A stretch of DNA of 64,000 nt, taken from contig NC_134843.1 in the NCBI RefSeq assembly GCF_965363235.1, forward strand, positions 90,057,795-90,121,794, written 5' to 3'. Below the pieces are notes generated by a model. It ran no database searches. It was not told where the DNA came from and saw only the letters and a program-made list of their open reading frames with translations. The position numbers and the translations under genes are program-made. This stretch comes from Mytilus galloprovincialis (Eukaryota > Mollusca > Bivalvia > Mytilida > Mytilidae). Below, in pieces: positions 23,262 to 35,613 of the stretch. Position 1 is the stretch's first letter; each line of letters begins with the position of its first letter.

Positions 23262-23318
23262 CCTTTTATATAGTAAGAGCTATATAAAACGCAAGTGGTC
23301 CATGTGCTTTAAATCGTA
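23262..23318 (-). promoter_or_regulatory. tyrosinase A core promoter (TATA box)
   Basis: On the minus strand CTATATAAAAGG (23273-23262) is followed by TTGCAGTCGG. Upstream lie ttgcgttt and GCACATGGACCAC. The block matches 32885-32942 before copy B with about six differences in 60 bases, while sequence further out has diverged more, as expected of a functional promoter. Confidence 0.7.
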
Positions 23319-23329
23319 AAAAAAAAAAC

Positions 23330-24335
23330 ATAACTTATTCTTGAAAATGTTTATTTTTTGTTGACATTTATATGATATTCGTACCAGTAAGAAACATGTA
23401 ATATGGCAGGTACAAAGTAGGTTTATTAAGAATCCCGGATGCTGTCTAGGCGTAACACACTGCTCATATAGAGTTTAAATATATGATATAAGTTAAAGAA
23501 AAAAAATTAGAAAATGTTTTCCTGTTTCTTATTTAGAAAAACAAATTCAGATTTGAATTATAGAAATGGTTGATGAAAAGTTCAGGGGTTCAACTACAAA
23601 CCCGAGGCAGAACTAATCGATGATTGCTAACCTTCCATGTCATTGGTCTCTTGCGTAGAGCTGCCTCATTCGTAATGAATGGTTCTCGTCTTTATATAAC
23701 ATCCTGGTGTGTTCTTATATCCTAAAATGTTGTATCTAAAAAAATCTTTCTTCTGCGTTTTAACTACTACTATACATGAATTATTGTGTATATAACTACT
23801 TAAAAAAAAACTTTTAAAAAGTTTATGTTGATTTTGTTGACAAAATGGGTGTTTTATTTTTTGTAAGTCTGGTTGGATATTGTGTTATATCTTAACGTAT
23901 GTGGTTTGAACTAGTTTTTGTATATTCTATATGTATACTAACGTTACGATAATTAATCAGATATTTTCAGATTACAGCAACTATATGCAATAGATTTTTT
24001 TGTTATTACACAGTTTTGATTTAGAATAAAAACCGACATGGTCATGGTGTTAAGACAATAGAAATTACACTATTACAAGCACAATTCTATATCAATATTA
24101 CTCAAATGGTTAGAAAATGAATAAAATAAAACAATTACAAACTCTATCCCAATTTTATACTATGTTTTTAGAAATTCACATTCGATAAAATAAATATCAC
24201 ACATAATACGTCACTTTTTATTGCTTTGATACATTCGTGTGACGCACAATTCATAATTCTATTGAGGTGTAATAGTGTACTGTTGTAAATTTAATGTGCG
24301 GTGTCCATTACTTTTCTGTGGTTTACATGCTGCTA
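23330..24335. other. upstream flank of tyrosinase A
   Basis: No gene seen. Blocks at about 23380-23460 (accagtaagaaacatgtaat, ggcaggtac, cgtaacacac) and 23580-23620 (gttcaggggttcaactac) recur upstream of copy B at 33005-33080 and 33158-33190, so the duplication reaches this far. Confidence 0.5.
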
Positions 24336-24339
24336 TGTA

Positions 24340-24705
24340 CTAATATTCTATTTAGTGATGTATTTTTCTTGCCTGAATGTTCTCGTTTGTATTTTTACTG
24401 TATACCTGTAACGTTAGGTTGTCATTTAAGCGGTATTTTTTTATATTGCCATATAAGCGGGAGGTTTGGGTAACCATAAAACCAGGTTCAACAAATTATT
24501 CTTCCTTAAAATGTCCCGTATCAGTCAGAAATATGTCATTTGTTATCAAATAGTCCGTGTCTATGTATGTTGGCCTTTATAAAAGTGTTTCTGTTGTTCC
24601 GTTATTTTCCTCTTATAATTGATGTGTTTGTGACTCTGATTCGGATTCGCTTTATCGATTGATGTCTATTGTACAGCAGTATACTACTGTTGCCTTTATT
24701 CGGTA
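24340..24705 (+). repeat. dispersed repeat R2 copy
   Basis: Ordered blocks cctgaatgttctcgtttgta, aagcgggaggtttgg, aaaaccaggttcaac, gtgtttctgttgttccgtta and agtatactactgttgccttt match other R2 copies (37.4, 48.8 and 56.2 kb plus; 44.3, 46.9 and 63.0 kb minus). Consensus length is roughly 350-400 bp. Noncoding. Confidence 0.7.
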
Positions 24706-24709
24706 CGTT

Positions 24710-27250
24710 TATTCAGTACGTTGTAGACTTTATTGTGTAAACTTTCTTTACATATAAATAAAATCTATTATGATATATGCGAAAGATGCCTCATCGATAC
24801 ATTGTCGGAATAAACTTGCTTTGTAACTACTTATCTCTTCCTTATATTATTTTGATTTGAATTTAAGTTAGTTTAAATTTTTTTTACTCAAAATGTTAAC
24901 CGAAAACTTCGACGATCGACAAAAGAACGAGATATTTTAGATTGTGATTATGTTGAAAAGAATGCTACACTTCGTGACATATGGATGGACAAACAATGTT
25001 GTGACATACAATCATTACCTTTTCTTCATGCTTTTTACTTATGTTTCTATTATAAAAGATACCAGTGTGCGGATGTGTGCACATTTATGTTGGGTTTTCG
25101 GGTTCATTACACTTTTGTATAAAATGGTTTGACACATGGCATTACCAGTATGCATAGACTTTTGATATTCGGCACACAGGATCAATATACCGGGTAAATG
25201 TGTTGCCCATCATTACAAAAAAATGATATAAATGTAAGTGCGTCGACAGATTACGTATCTTTTGGCATTCATCTCTGGTCACATCAAGTACTTTGCTAGA
25301 AATATGGAAAACATCAATCATACCAAAGAATTTTCGATCTGCACGTGTTTGGAATATATTGGAATTTGATGTGACTGTCATACAAGTGAGAGGTTTAGCT
25401 ACATGTAACTACTTGTATACAATCAGGTTGAATCCACCATTATCTACATATGAAAATCCCTGTACCAAGTCAAGAATATGACAGTTATTATCCATTCGTT
25501 CGATGTGTTTGAGCTTTTGATTTTGCCATTCGATAAGGGACTTTTCGTTTTGAAATACTCGGAGTTAATTTTTTTTGTGATTTTACTTTTTGAAGTCAAT
25601 TCCAAGATGCATATAGGCGATATTCATTTAAATAGTTTTGCGATACTGGATACATTTTGATAAACACACACTTTCGCATAGGAACTGTCATGCAATATTT
25701 TCATTAATCCTATCAATATTATTGCTTTAAGCATTTTTGACACACACGGTTTAATTAGGATCGTTTTTGTTATGGCCACCAGTTTTATCTATACGGTACG
25801 ACATACAGCTATATCATTGCATGTAGATACATTCCACCAATATTTTTTTCAAAAGTAAATTGTTATAAGTGTCCTAAATTTCAAGGTTATCACTGAACTG
25901 ATAACTACAATGAAGAGAAGATTTGTTTGAGGCATTACGATCGCTATGTTTGTTATACACGCTGTAACTTTCCGGGATATGTCGTAGTAAGTGTATTATG
26001 TAAGATGGACGTAATTGGGGTCGTTGCAAATTGAAAATATTCATGATCATCAGTGTAAGGTAACTCGTATTACCTTTGACCGAGTCATGGTGGGTTGCAT
26101 GGAACACTATAACTGAATTATTTGAAGCAACCTTCTATAAAGAAAGATTTAAACATTGCAATAAAAACTGTACGATGTCCTTTTGTTTTCCTGTGTCATT
26201 TCAAATGGTTAAGTATGTAATAGTGTTGTTTAAGTGTTGTTAACAAACGATAATTGTCGGCACAGGCAACATAATGTGTGTAATTGTCTATTATTTATAA
26301 GTTGAGCTGCAAAAAGTGATTTTTTTAGAAAAAAACGACATAACTCAGTTGTTTATTTAGTTGGTTCACTTGCTGTTTTGTTAGTTGTGTAACTATAAAA
26401 CAAATGTTAGAATAAAACATGAAACAGTGGAAGCCTTTATTTCATTCAAATCACCTCCAAAGGGAGATAATAAAACAGTTCAAGTATACATTTAGTATTT
26501 TGGAAATTATACACTTATATACCTGTCACACTGAGGATTTCATCCGGTCAGTAGTCAGTTATTCGGTACTTATACAATTTATATCATAAATTCGTTAATT
26601 ATCCTTTAATAAATAAAAAAAAATATGAGAAACTTAAGTTCAAATTTCCGCAGACATTCTTGACGTTAGATGTTTGAGGCTATTATTTTAAACTTCCTCT
26701 AGTATAGTCAATACATCTCCTCTTGTTTATAAAATCTTCGCCTTTTGGATTGAGCATGAGGGTCAATCCAGAATTCGGTCCGATCAAAATGAAGTCTTTA
26801 ATTGTCCATTGTTTATAAGTTTAGTCGTACAAATGTGTTTTACCCAAACTCTTGTTAACGCACTGAGTTTTAGTTATGTAACCATAAGACAAAAATTGGA
26901 ATAAAAAATATGAAACAGTGAATGCCTTCATTATATTCAAATCACCGAAAACTGGGGATTATAATAGAGTTACTTTACTTTAATCCCAACATTCTGTATG
27001 TGACTGTTCTAAAGGACGTACGGTGGCGTAAATTTGTTAATTTTTATAAGGCAATCGAATTCAATCTTTGCCTGTACGAGTCAGAAATGTGACATTTCCA
27101 TTCGTTTAAAGTGTGTGAGCGTTTAATTTTACCATTTGACTACGGAAGTTCCGTTTTGAATATTCCTCGGAGGTCGGTATTTTTTTTTATTTTACTTTTT
27201 TCAGAAAAACAGTGTTAACTGTAGCGAAATAATGTTTCTTTCTCCCTTCC
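24710..27250. other. region between the two tyrosinase genes
   Basis: No coding region supported. It contains reverse R3 fragments (about 25365-25600 and 27055-27190) and duplicated 3'-flank blocks of tyrosinase B; the aaacagtgga/aaacagtgaatgcc block occurs twice, near 26423 and 26911. Confidence 0.45.
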
Positions 27251-27254
27251 AATT

Positions 27255-27260
27255 TTTATT
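27255..27260 (-). terminator. candidate polyadenylation signal of tyrosinase B
   Basis: AATAAA on the minus strand about 100 bases past the stop codon at 27361-27359. Confidence 0.45.
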
Positions 27261-27358
27261 TTTTGATAGAAATTTTATCTTATACTAGAATAATTAGTAC
27301 ATTATATTGAAATATTTTGTATGGTCTGACAGAAATATAACAAAAGTCTAAAATTTAC

Positions 27359-30300
27359 TTAATTTACACAAATAAACTTTAAAAATGGTTTCATATTTGA
27401 ATCAAAAGCACCGTTATATGATTCAAAGTACATACGAGGATAATCAGATGTAACTTTTATCATCCCAGAACATTCCTTATACATTGATTGTGATACCAGA
27501 CAACTGGGTTGACACAATTTACCATAGGAGTCATATGCTCTAACATAGGCTTTTGTTTCTCCAGACACTGGCTTCTCAAAGGCAATACTACCAACTGATT
27601 CAGAAGTGAGTGTACGTTCGTCTACAGTAATGTATTCCATATGTCTACCACGATAAGAGAATCCATCAGTTTGAAATGTTATGTTGAATGTTCTTTGATT
27701 TTTAAGGTGATCTTGGCCTGGGGTATGAAGTCTGTCATGTGTGTTTGTAATTGCAATTGGGGCCACAGCCCAATTGTCTAAGTTATATGGGATCCAATTT
27801 AATGAATTATTATTTCCATTCTCCTGTCTCAGATGCATATTTATATCAAAAGCAATTCTGACATTACTACTTGCAAAACTTTGATCAATTGATCTACGTT
27901 GACGACTCTTAGTTCTAGGATCTACAATACGTGCTTTGAATTTTCGTGTCATTTTAGGAGCCTTATTAGCTCTAGTTTGCCGTGCGTCTACTTTTGAAAC
28001 AAAACCTGAGGTATCCGCTGCAACAGAATTAACCCCAATATTGCGCGAATTACCCAATGGTCCAATTTGTGGACTGGAATTCTTAACACTTTGTGGTATG
28101 ATTTTCTTTCCCCCTCCCCGATACCAGTTTTTAACACTTTTGAAACCATCTTCCTTCCTAAATTCATTCCTCGATCTGGAAACACATGCCTTTTTCTTTC
28201 TATCACAAAATAAGAATCCTCTTTTCGCTCTTCCACATTTGTTTTTACAAGTCGGAGCAGGTGCATATCTGTATATGTTACGTGTAAATGAGTTACTGTA
28301 CCCGTCACTATTTTTTTTTGGTGGTTTCAAATTATCCATTATTCTACTTGGCGAATGGTACGTGTCAGTAGTTGGTGGATAATCAGTTTCTGAATTTATT
28401 CCAAACTTTTTTTGTCGTTGTCTGAATTGTTCCCAAAGATAATCTATATAGCAATGGTGGAGAAAGAAAGTGGGGTCCATTGGACTAGTATAGACGCCAC
28501 CCATATGTCCATCCTCACCTCCAACCCACACGTGAACACCATCATGGTGGTACTCAAGATTGGCATCATCCTCTACATTTGTTGGTGTAAGAATTTCTCT
28601 GTGATATTTCTTTTTAAAAACTTGTTGTAATGTTTGCGGATTGATAAGAGAACTGAAGGCTCCTGGAATGTCGCGTCTCAAAATTGTTGGCGGATCTGTT
28701 GGGGTATTCCATAGTGCAAACGGACCTGAATACACCACGCCTTTTGGGTTCCCCAAAAATATTTCTGTAAATAAGATAGTATCCTCTGGTTTATCCATCA
28801 AGTAATCTAGAGTTGAATCCCAGTATGGAAGAGTCACTCGTCTTTTTTTCGTCCGGAGAGCATTTTCGAACCTGTATTTTCAAAATGTTATATTTAAACG
28901 ATAAGTTCTTTTAAAAAATAACAAAACAACTTAATAGATATCGTATATAACAGTTTAGTTTAAACATATTTTATTTGCTGAATTAAAGCAGAGTGGATCA
29001 GACACAAGAAAATAATACTAATTAAGTCTTCTCCATAATACAATATAAAATTACAATAATAGTATAATATAATTGACATGCATATAAAGCAAACAGTTTT
29101 TAGAATATAATACTAGCTTTCATAGGTATAAAGAGGAAAGAGAGAAACAAGGAGAAAAAGAAAGTTTGAAAAGTCATATAATTCTGTGACGATGAAGCGT
29201 GTATAATTGTTGATGGCGATGATGCTCTGTGCCAGTAACAATAACGCTTTATCAAGGCATAAGAAATCTGTTTGATCTTATTATGAAATTTTGAACAAGT
29301 ATAACAGTGGCAGTGCTATATCAAATTTATAACATTTCGAGATGTTATTATGAAATGTGTCTCCCTGATTAATAGCTCTGACTCCTTATTCGGGCCAGGC
29401 TTAATGTTTTGGTCAAATTTGGTTTTATCCGTTTTGGCATTTGTGTTAGGTTTCTAGAAATCTTTACTTCACTGAATAGACGGTAAGTAACGAAATTCGC
29501 ATCTCCTACAGTAAAATTGGTACAGTTTATGTTATCGAACTTATGTTTATTTGTTAGAAATAAGATAAGGAGGAACCTTAGAAATAAGATAATAAGGAAC
29601 CTTAGAAATAAGATAATGAGGAACCTTAGAAATAAGATAAGGAGGAACCTTAGAAATAAGATAAGGAGAAACCTTAGAAATAAGATAATGAAGAACCTTA
29701 GAAATAGGATAATGAGGAACCTTAGAAATAGGATAATGAGGAACCTTAAAAATAGGATAATGAGGAACCTTAGAAATAAGATAATGAGGAACCTTAGAAA
29801 TAGGATAATGAGGAATCTTAGAAATAGGATAATGAGGAACCTTAGAAATAAGATAATGAGGAACCTTAGAAATTGGATAATGAGGACCTATCACAACGTA
29901 TCTCATACACACAAAATGCCAGTTTTTTGCCTCAATAAATATGAAGACATGTTGTACATCCACGAGATTGATTTCTTCGTTTTTTATGGCGGGGTTCGAA
30001 TTGCTCATTCTGAGGTTTTGTGGTCTAGTATTTTGTTATCGCATTATCGACCGAGTAATCAAGTACTGTACACGTAAACGTAATGCCTCCCTGATATATG
30101 GAATTTGTTTTTAATTTAATCCTCAAAGATCGGACATCAATTGACCTCTTGTCGAAGTATTGGGACATATTTTGCTATGTGATTATTTTGTGTTGATTCT
30201 TTACTGAAATTTACTAATTGAGACAATCAGTTACTTTAAGATTAAACACATAATATCTAGATGGTGTATAAACTCGCGTAAATAGTTGCAATGCTTTTAT

Positions 30301-31626
30301 GTAAACTTTGTGAGTCAACGGCACAGTTTGCAAACAAATAACCTCTAGAAAAAATATGTTGATTCTTTTATTTTTTAACCCGAATATTTGGAACTTACGA
30401 TCAACATTTGATTTTCATTGGCTTTTATTTATCGTAAAACTAAATGTTGTCATGTCGTGACATAAGAACAATATTGACTGGTCGGAATCTAAAAATGGTC
30501 CATTCATACAATACAATTGAAAACGAAACTATACCGATGCATGAATATCGCGCATGAATAGATCGTAGTATTCACATAAGTTACGAAAGAAATTTCGGCA
30601 ACATCGTTTATCGAGGTGTGAACTAAGCGACAGCATTCAAACGGAACAATCTCATTACAGAATATTTGATATGCAAATCATATAAGAATTATTAGTATAT
30701 GTAATAAGAAATAATGTACAACTTACAATAAGAGGTAATATCTATGCCAACTGACAAAGTTGGGGCCTCCATGTGCAGAATCGACAGCGTCTCCTTGGTG
30801 CATCAATGCAAGCACATCATATTGGTTTGGAGCAACCGACTAAAACATACATTATAGAAAAGTTAGCAAACTATAACGCGCGTAATTATTCCAATTTGTT
30901 AAATCTAAGTTTATAACAAAGAGTATATTACATATAAATAGTTATGCTAAAATATACTTTTTCACCTTTTCGGTCTTTTGGATAATGTGTCTAAATTGGA
31001 AACAAAGTTCAAATCATGATTGCGTTGGAAAAAATGGGCATATATTTATTCTTATATTAGATGGTACTGTACGAAGAGTGTGTTTTTTTAGTGTCAAATT
31101 CAAATAAATACTAGTTGCTGAATTAAAAAAAATACAATCAATAATAGTTTAATTTGAAATTATTGTTTTTTCCGAAATCTTGCAGATCATTAAACAAGAA
31201 TTATTAACATAGTTCAAGCATCTATAACCAGTGTCATAAACGTACTTTATCTGCCTTCAGTGCTCTAACTGCGTCAAAGAAATCTTCCCTTTCGTCTTCA
31301 CTTAATGTTCGTATTTCTTTCCGTACGCGCATTCTGTTTGTGTAATACTGGTTATTCCTCCTTCTTGACTGTCGTCTCAGCCGAATTTGTATATCTCTAC
31401 CAAGAGAATCTAACCAGGCAAAGGCTTCCTTCCCTAGACGTAAAGTACTAGTATTGTTGTACATTTGTCCTAAAAAACTTTCTAAACAGCTTGTTTGAAC
31501 CTCATATGGGGTTATGTTTTTGTCAACTTGTCCAGAGTAGCATTCCTCTAACATTGGTGGAACCGTGTCCTCCATAATAATTGCTGACGCCGGAATAAGA
31601 AACATCAAAAGGATATAAGACGCCAT
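27359..31626 (-). CDS. secreted tyrosinase, tandem copy B (3 coding exons)
   Basis: Paralogue of the gene at 18777-22827 with the same type-3 copper phenoloxidase role. Coding exons are 31246-31626 (donor AAA|gtacgt), 30727-30839 (acceptor ttttag|TCGG, donor ATT|gtaagt) and 27359-28871 (acceptor atacag|GTTC), giving 668 residues. Signal peptide about 1-15 (MASYILLMFLIPASA). CuA ligands H141, H150 and H159 (LMHQ, SAHGG, SWHRYY); CuB ligands H274, H278 and H304 (HHDGVHVWVGG; DPTFFLHHCYIDYLW). Cys-rich segment at 373, 377, 387 and 394. Furin-like RQRR at 488-491. The C-terminal 90 residues are almost identical to copy A, whereas the linker before the furin site has diverged. A six-codon difference in the first coding exon lies in a basic stretch (RRRNNQYYTNR). 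No thioether Cys before the second CuA His. All copper ligands are intact, so it should be active. Confidence 0.93.
28872..30726 (-). other. intron 3 of tyrosinase B
   Basis: GT-AG intron of 1855 bp in phase 2, like its counterpart in copy A. It contains the 24-bp minisatellite at 29557-29886. No exon inside. Confidence 0.75.
29557..29886. repeat. 24-bp minisatellite, about 14 copies, inside a tyrosinase intron
   Basis: Units read ttagaaataagataatgagg aacc, with variants aggagg, aaataggat and aacctta. Because the unit is a multiple of three without stops in some frames, long open frames appear on both strands (RNLRNKIM repeats on plus, PHYLISKV repeats on minus). The array lies in an intron, lacks codon variation typical of selection, and is best read as noncoding. 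Confidence 0.95.
30840..31245 (-). other. intron 2 of tyrosinase B
   Basis: 406 bp, phase 0, gtacgt donor and ttttag acceptor. Confidence 0.85.
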
Positions 31627-31629
31627 TGT

Positions 31630-32866
31630 CTGAAAAAATATAAAAAAAATCATTGGGCGGCGATTGAATACATATTTGGATGTTTTCTAGTTATGATACA
31701 TTTAACTGATCATAAAGATAACCTTAAAAGTAAAGGATTCACTTTTGAATCTAATCAAGGATACCAATAAGATGTACTCCAGACATGCCTGTCATCAGTG
31801 GCGTTAAATCAAATCATTTAAAAAAAACGAAAAGTCACAACAATGTGTCAAATCTCGCTTAGGCCATCCATGCGTCGCAAATAAAAAACCCTACTTCTTG
31901 TTTCTAATAATTTAAAAATATTTCATCAACATAATATGTTCAAACGTAATCGAATCCAAAATATTTAATTTCAAAATAATCGTCGCATGATAATTGAACA
32001 TTCTAAGATTTTATAATTCAACATCGGTACATTATAATAAATATTTTTTTCAACGTCTATTGTATTGTCGGCGACGCTGAAAATCCTAATGAATAAAACG
32101 TGGAAGTTGATGACTATGGATTTCAATGAAATATTGAGGTCTGCATTAATTTGCTTAAGTTAAACATAAGTTTTTTTTTTTAAATTAAACATTTTTGTAT
32201 TATAGAAACAATTGCTTCCATTACAAGATGAAGTTGAATTATATAAAAAGTAAAAACACAAAAATACTGAACTCCGAGGAAAATTCAAAAAGGAAAGTCC
32301 AAAATCAAAAGGCAAAATCAAAAGTCCAAACACATCAAACGAATGGATAACAACTGTCATATTCAGATTAAGATTTATTTTTTCATATCATGCTTTTGCT
32401 CATTCTAACATAGCTCAGTATTATATTTGTCAAATTGTACACTGCAGTCCCCCTCGTTATCAAGAAATTGACATATATAACATCTCTAAATGTTAACATT
32501 AGCATGGAGCATACCACGAAAGAAATATTTCAATCATCGTCATTATGCTGAACTACTGTATGCAATAGTTTAATAGAAATGTACGTAGACGCTAGTGTTA
32601 CAGGAACCTAATTTACCCCCAACAAGTAGCTATCTTTTACAAATCTTGTATTAGCATACAAGAAATCACGAAATCCTAACGTTTTTTTTTCTAATTAAAA
32701 TTTTTTATGTAGATTCCAATTTAACTTGAGCTGAGTGCTCTTTTCAAAAACATCAATTTGAAAAATACGTAAAACATAATGCAATTCCGTTTCACTTTCA
32801 TATTAAAAAACCGAGGAAATATCTATCTTATTTAATACTTCACCTCACTTCCAGGTTATGTGATCA
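31630..32866 (-). other. tyrosinase B leader exon and intron 1
   Basis: The leader exon is inferred from about 32866 to 32844 with donor GAG|gtgaag (GT at 32843-32842). Intron 1 (31630-32843, 1214 bp) ends ttcag|ACAATG before the start codon. It is three times longer than in copy A and contains an R3 fragment at 32258-32372, which accounts for part of the difference. Confidence 0.6.
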
Positions 32867-32884
32867 CGGAAGCGCTCACTGCAA

Positions 32885-32942
32885 CCTTTTATATAGTAAG
32901 AGCTTTACGAAACGCAAGGTGGTCCATGTGCCTTTAATCGTC
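32885..32942 (-). promoter_or_regulatory. tyrosinase B core promoter (TATA box)
   Basis: CTATATAAAAGG (32896-32885) followed by TTGCAGTGAG, with gcgtttcg and GCACATGGACCAC upstream on the minus strand. The block matches the copy A promoter at 23262-23318. Confidence 0.7.
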
Positions 32943-32944
32943 TA

Positions 32945-33865
32945 AAAAAGTACCCAATTTATTCCTAAAAATATTCATACTATTGTGACATTTTAATGAT
33001 ATGTTTACCAGTAAGGAACATGTAATCTGGCAGGTACGAAATAGTATATATCCCGGACACTGACCTAACGTAACACACAGTTTTTGTTTTAATATATGAC
33101 AGAAGTTAAGGAAAACACAAATTTCGCAAATTATATCCTGCTTTTGTTAATTAAAGGTTCAGGGGATCAACCACAAAAGTAAGACGGAATTAATCAAGGG
33201 TTACGTCAAGGTTGTCCTGAACATGGTATAGTATAACACTACTATAAAAAACTTGTTCGAAACGTAAGGGTATTTTTTTATTTTAACCTTGACAAAAATA
33301 CACTCAGTATTATTGTTAACTTGAGTATGTTAAAAATTAAAATAAATATTAATACGAAAGTTGCGAAACCAATACTGTCGGAGTTCAACTTGTTTTGTGA
33401 GTACTAATTTTGCTAATCCAAATTGGTTTCAATGTGGATTGTTAACGAGTGTGATCATTTTATCTTTAATAGAGTTCTGTCAATCTATAACCATTATAAC
33501 GTATCCAAACGTATCTTTACGTTAATGTTTTTAAGTATCAGGAGATATACAAAATCAATATATGAGTATAAGTATCAAGATATATATCAAAAACAATATA
33601 TGAGTCTTTAATGCGTATCAGAAATCTTAATTTCATATGATCTTATAATAATATTCTTTTTAAATTTAGAAAGGCTATAGAGACGGTTAGTGAAAAAGAA
33701 GGGTTCTGTCACTTGGTTACACAGGCGGGGTATTTGCTCAATGACATTACAAAATCATCCAATAAAATAAACAATAAAAAAGGTATGTCTGTCATTGCTT
33801 GTGCACAGTTAGAAAAATACATTTGATTTACACACAGGGTCCGAGTCAGTGTATCCCTGTTACGT
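32945..33865. other. upstream flank of tyrosinase B, no gene seen
   Basis: The first 280 bases align in patches with the upstream flank of copy A; beyond about 33230 the similarity stops. AT-rich, no supported exon. Confidence 0.45.
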
Positions 33866-33869
33866 ATAC

Positions 33870-34295
33870 GTCAACGATCCATCTGATCAGTTAAGCCTTT
33901 TTCAACTGATTTTTATAGTTCGTTCTTATGTTGTACTGTTATACCACTGTCCCAGGTTAGGGAGAGGGCTGGGATCCCGCTAGCATGTTTAACCCCGCCA
34001 CATTAATTATGTATGTGCCTGTCCCAAGTCAGGAGCCTGTAATTCAATGGTTGTCGTTTGTTTATGTGTTACATATTTGTTTTTCGTTCATTTTTTTACA
34101 TAAATAAGGCCGTTAGTTTTCTCGTTTGAATTGTTTTACATTGTCTTATCGGGGCCTATTATAGCTGACTATGCGGTATGGGCTTTGCTCATTGTTGAAG
34201 GCCGTACGGTAACCTATAGTTGTTAATGTCTGTGTCATTTTGGTCTTTTGTGGATAGTTGTCTCATTGGCAATCATACCACATCTTCTTTTTTAT
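33870..34295 (+). repeat. dispersed repeat R1, near-complete copy
   Basis: Blocks in order: tagttcgttcttatgttgta, ctgtcccaggttaggg, catgtttaaccccgccacat, gttacatatttgtttttcgt, ctatgcggtatgggctttgc and gagttgtctcattggcaatc-type end. A second long copy is at 48180-48565 and 3' parts lie at 54600 and 60534. The last 102 bases differ from 60534-60635 at only two positions. Noncoding, SINE- or MITE-like. Confidence 0.8.
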
Positions 34296-34299
34296 AGAT

Positions 34300-35610
34300 G
34301 CGATTGAAGATGATCAGTGATGTTCAGTAAAAGTCCATTTCGCGTCAAATAAAGGTTTATTGCCACAAATTCCAAAAGTATGTACCTCAAATTTATATAA
34401 AGGTAAATACAATGACAGTTCAGATGCTCATATTTCGTGTGTGTTTTAGTCTAGACGCTATATAATCAATCGTCGAGATGACCCTCGAGGACTGCCTAAC
34501 CGATACAAACATGATATCAATTATTGTTTTTAAAGAAAAAGCGAGCTAATGAAATTGTGTTTATTTACGTATGTCTGATTTCATGCAATAGGTTACAGAA
34601 ATATGTGAAACATTGTTTTTATTTATATAAGACAATAACAATCAAAACCAAGGAGTAAACAAAGACTCACAAAACCAAAGGACATTTACATAAAAAGTTA
34701 TAAATAATAATTAAGAAACAACACGAACTCCATTATAAGATTTACATTTTTGGATCAAATCAGTCAACAAAAATATTGATGTTCAAAATATTTGACGAAA
34801 CACTTGAAAAAAGTATTCCGGTTGACTATTTTCTTAAGTGAGTTGTCTCCAAACCGATTGCAAAAGATCTCATTTTTTGAACATTAACATGCGTCACATG
34901 GTTACCCAATTAATCATAATTCAATACACCTAGGACGTAAACTCTAATAGATGTCATTATATTGGTTTAAAACCAAATGTAATAAATCTTTATCGTAATG
35001 TTCCAAACCTTTATCCATTTTTTTGTCTTATCTCTTACAATTTCAGAGAAGTGACAAAAAGAAGCAAAGGTCATATTTCAAGAATCGAAGACCTGAATCC
35101 CCCCAAAAAATCCCGCTGTCTCTAATATGTTCTACGCCAAACATTCAAATATATCAGGGAGACAACTGGTATATATAAAAGATATAAGCTAACTTAGATT
35201 CAATGTATTTACTAAGTTAAGTCATGCTGTAACTAACATTATCTTACCTCCTATACATTTCTAGGAATATGATTGTTTAAAATCAACCCCGTGGAGTCCG
35301 TTTTTATTCCATATTAGGTTAGTAGGCTGTGCTTGTTTCAGTATACGGTTAATAGTGGTCGTATTCCCTTTATACAAGCAACACGGTGTTGAGGAAAAAT
35401 CTTAGAGGTTTCGACAGATGATGAAATTGATAATGAACGATTTATATAAAATCATAAAATACATTTAAAGCTAACACAATGTTATTGTTGGCATTTGTTT
35501 TTGCATAGACCAATGGAAGTAGGTTATTGATACTAACAGTATTGAAGACTTGATCACTTTTATGGTACACTAGTCTAAATACCACATGTTACGATAGTCG
35601 GTAAGATAAA
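34300..35610. other. noncoding stretch with an R6 fragment
   Basis: At about 34630-34740 the blocks aaaaccaaggagtaaacaaa and aaaccaaaggacat match 43262-43350 (family R6 here). Otherwise no gene or structure seen. Confidence 0.45.
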
Positions 35611-35613
35611 TTC

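Noticed and set aside
27936..28382. 148-codon plus-strand ORF
   Set aside because: Antisense shadow of the terminal exon of tyrosinase B, which has catalytic motifs and splice sites on the minus strand.
29517..30077. Long octapeptide-repeat ORFs on both strands
   Set aside because: They follow from the 24-bp period of an intronic minisatellite; both strands are open and no start context or conservation supports a gene.
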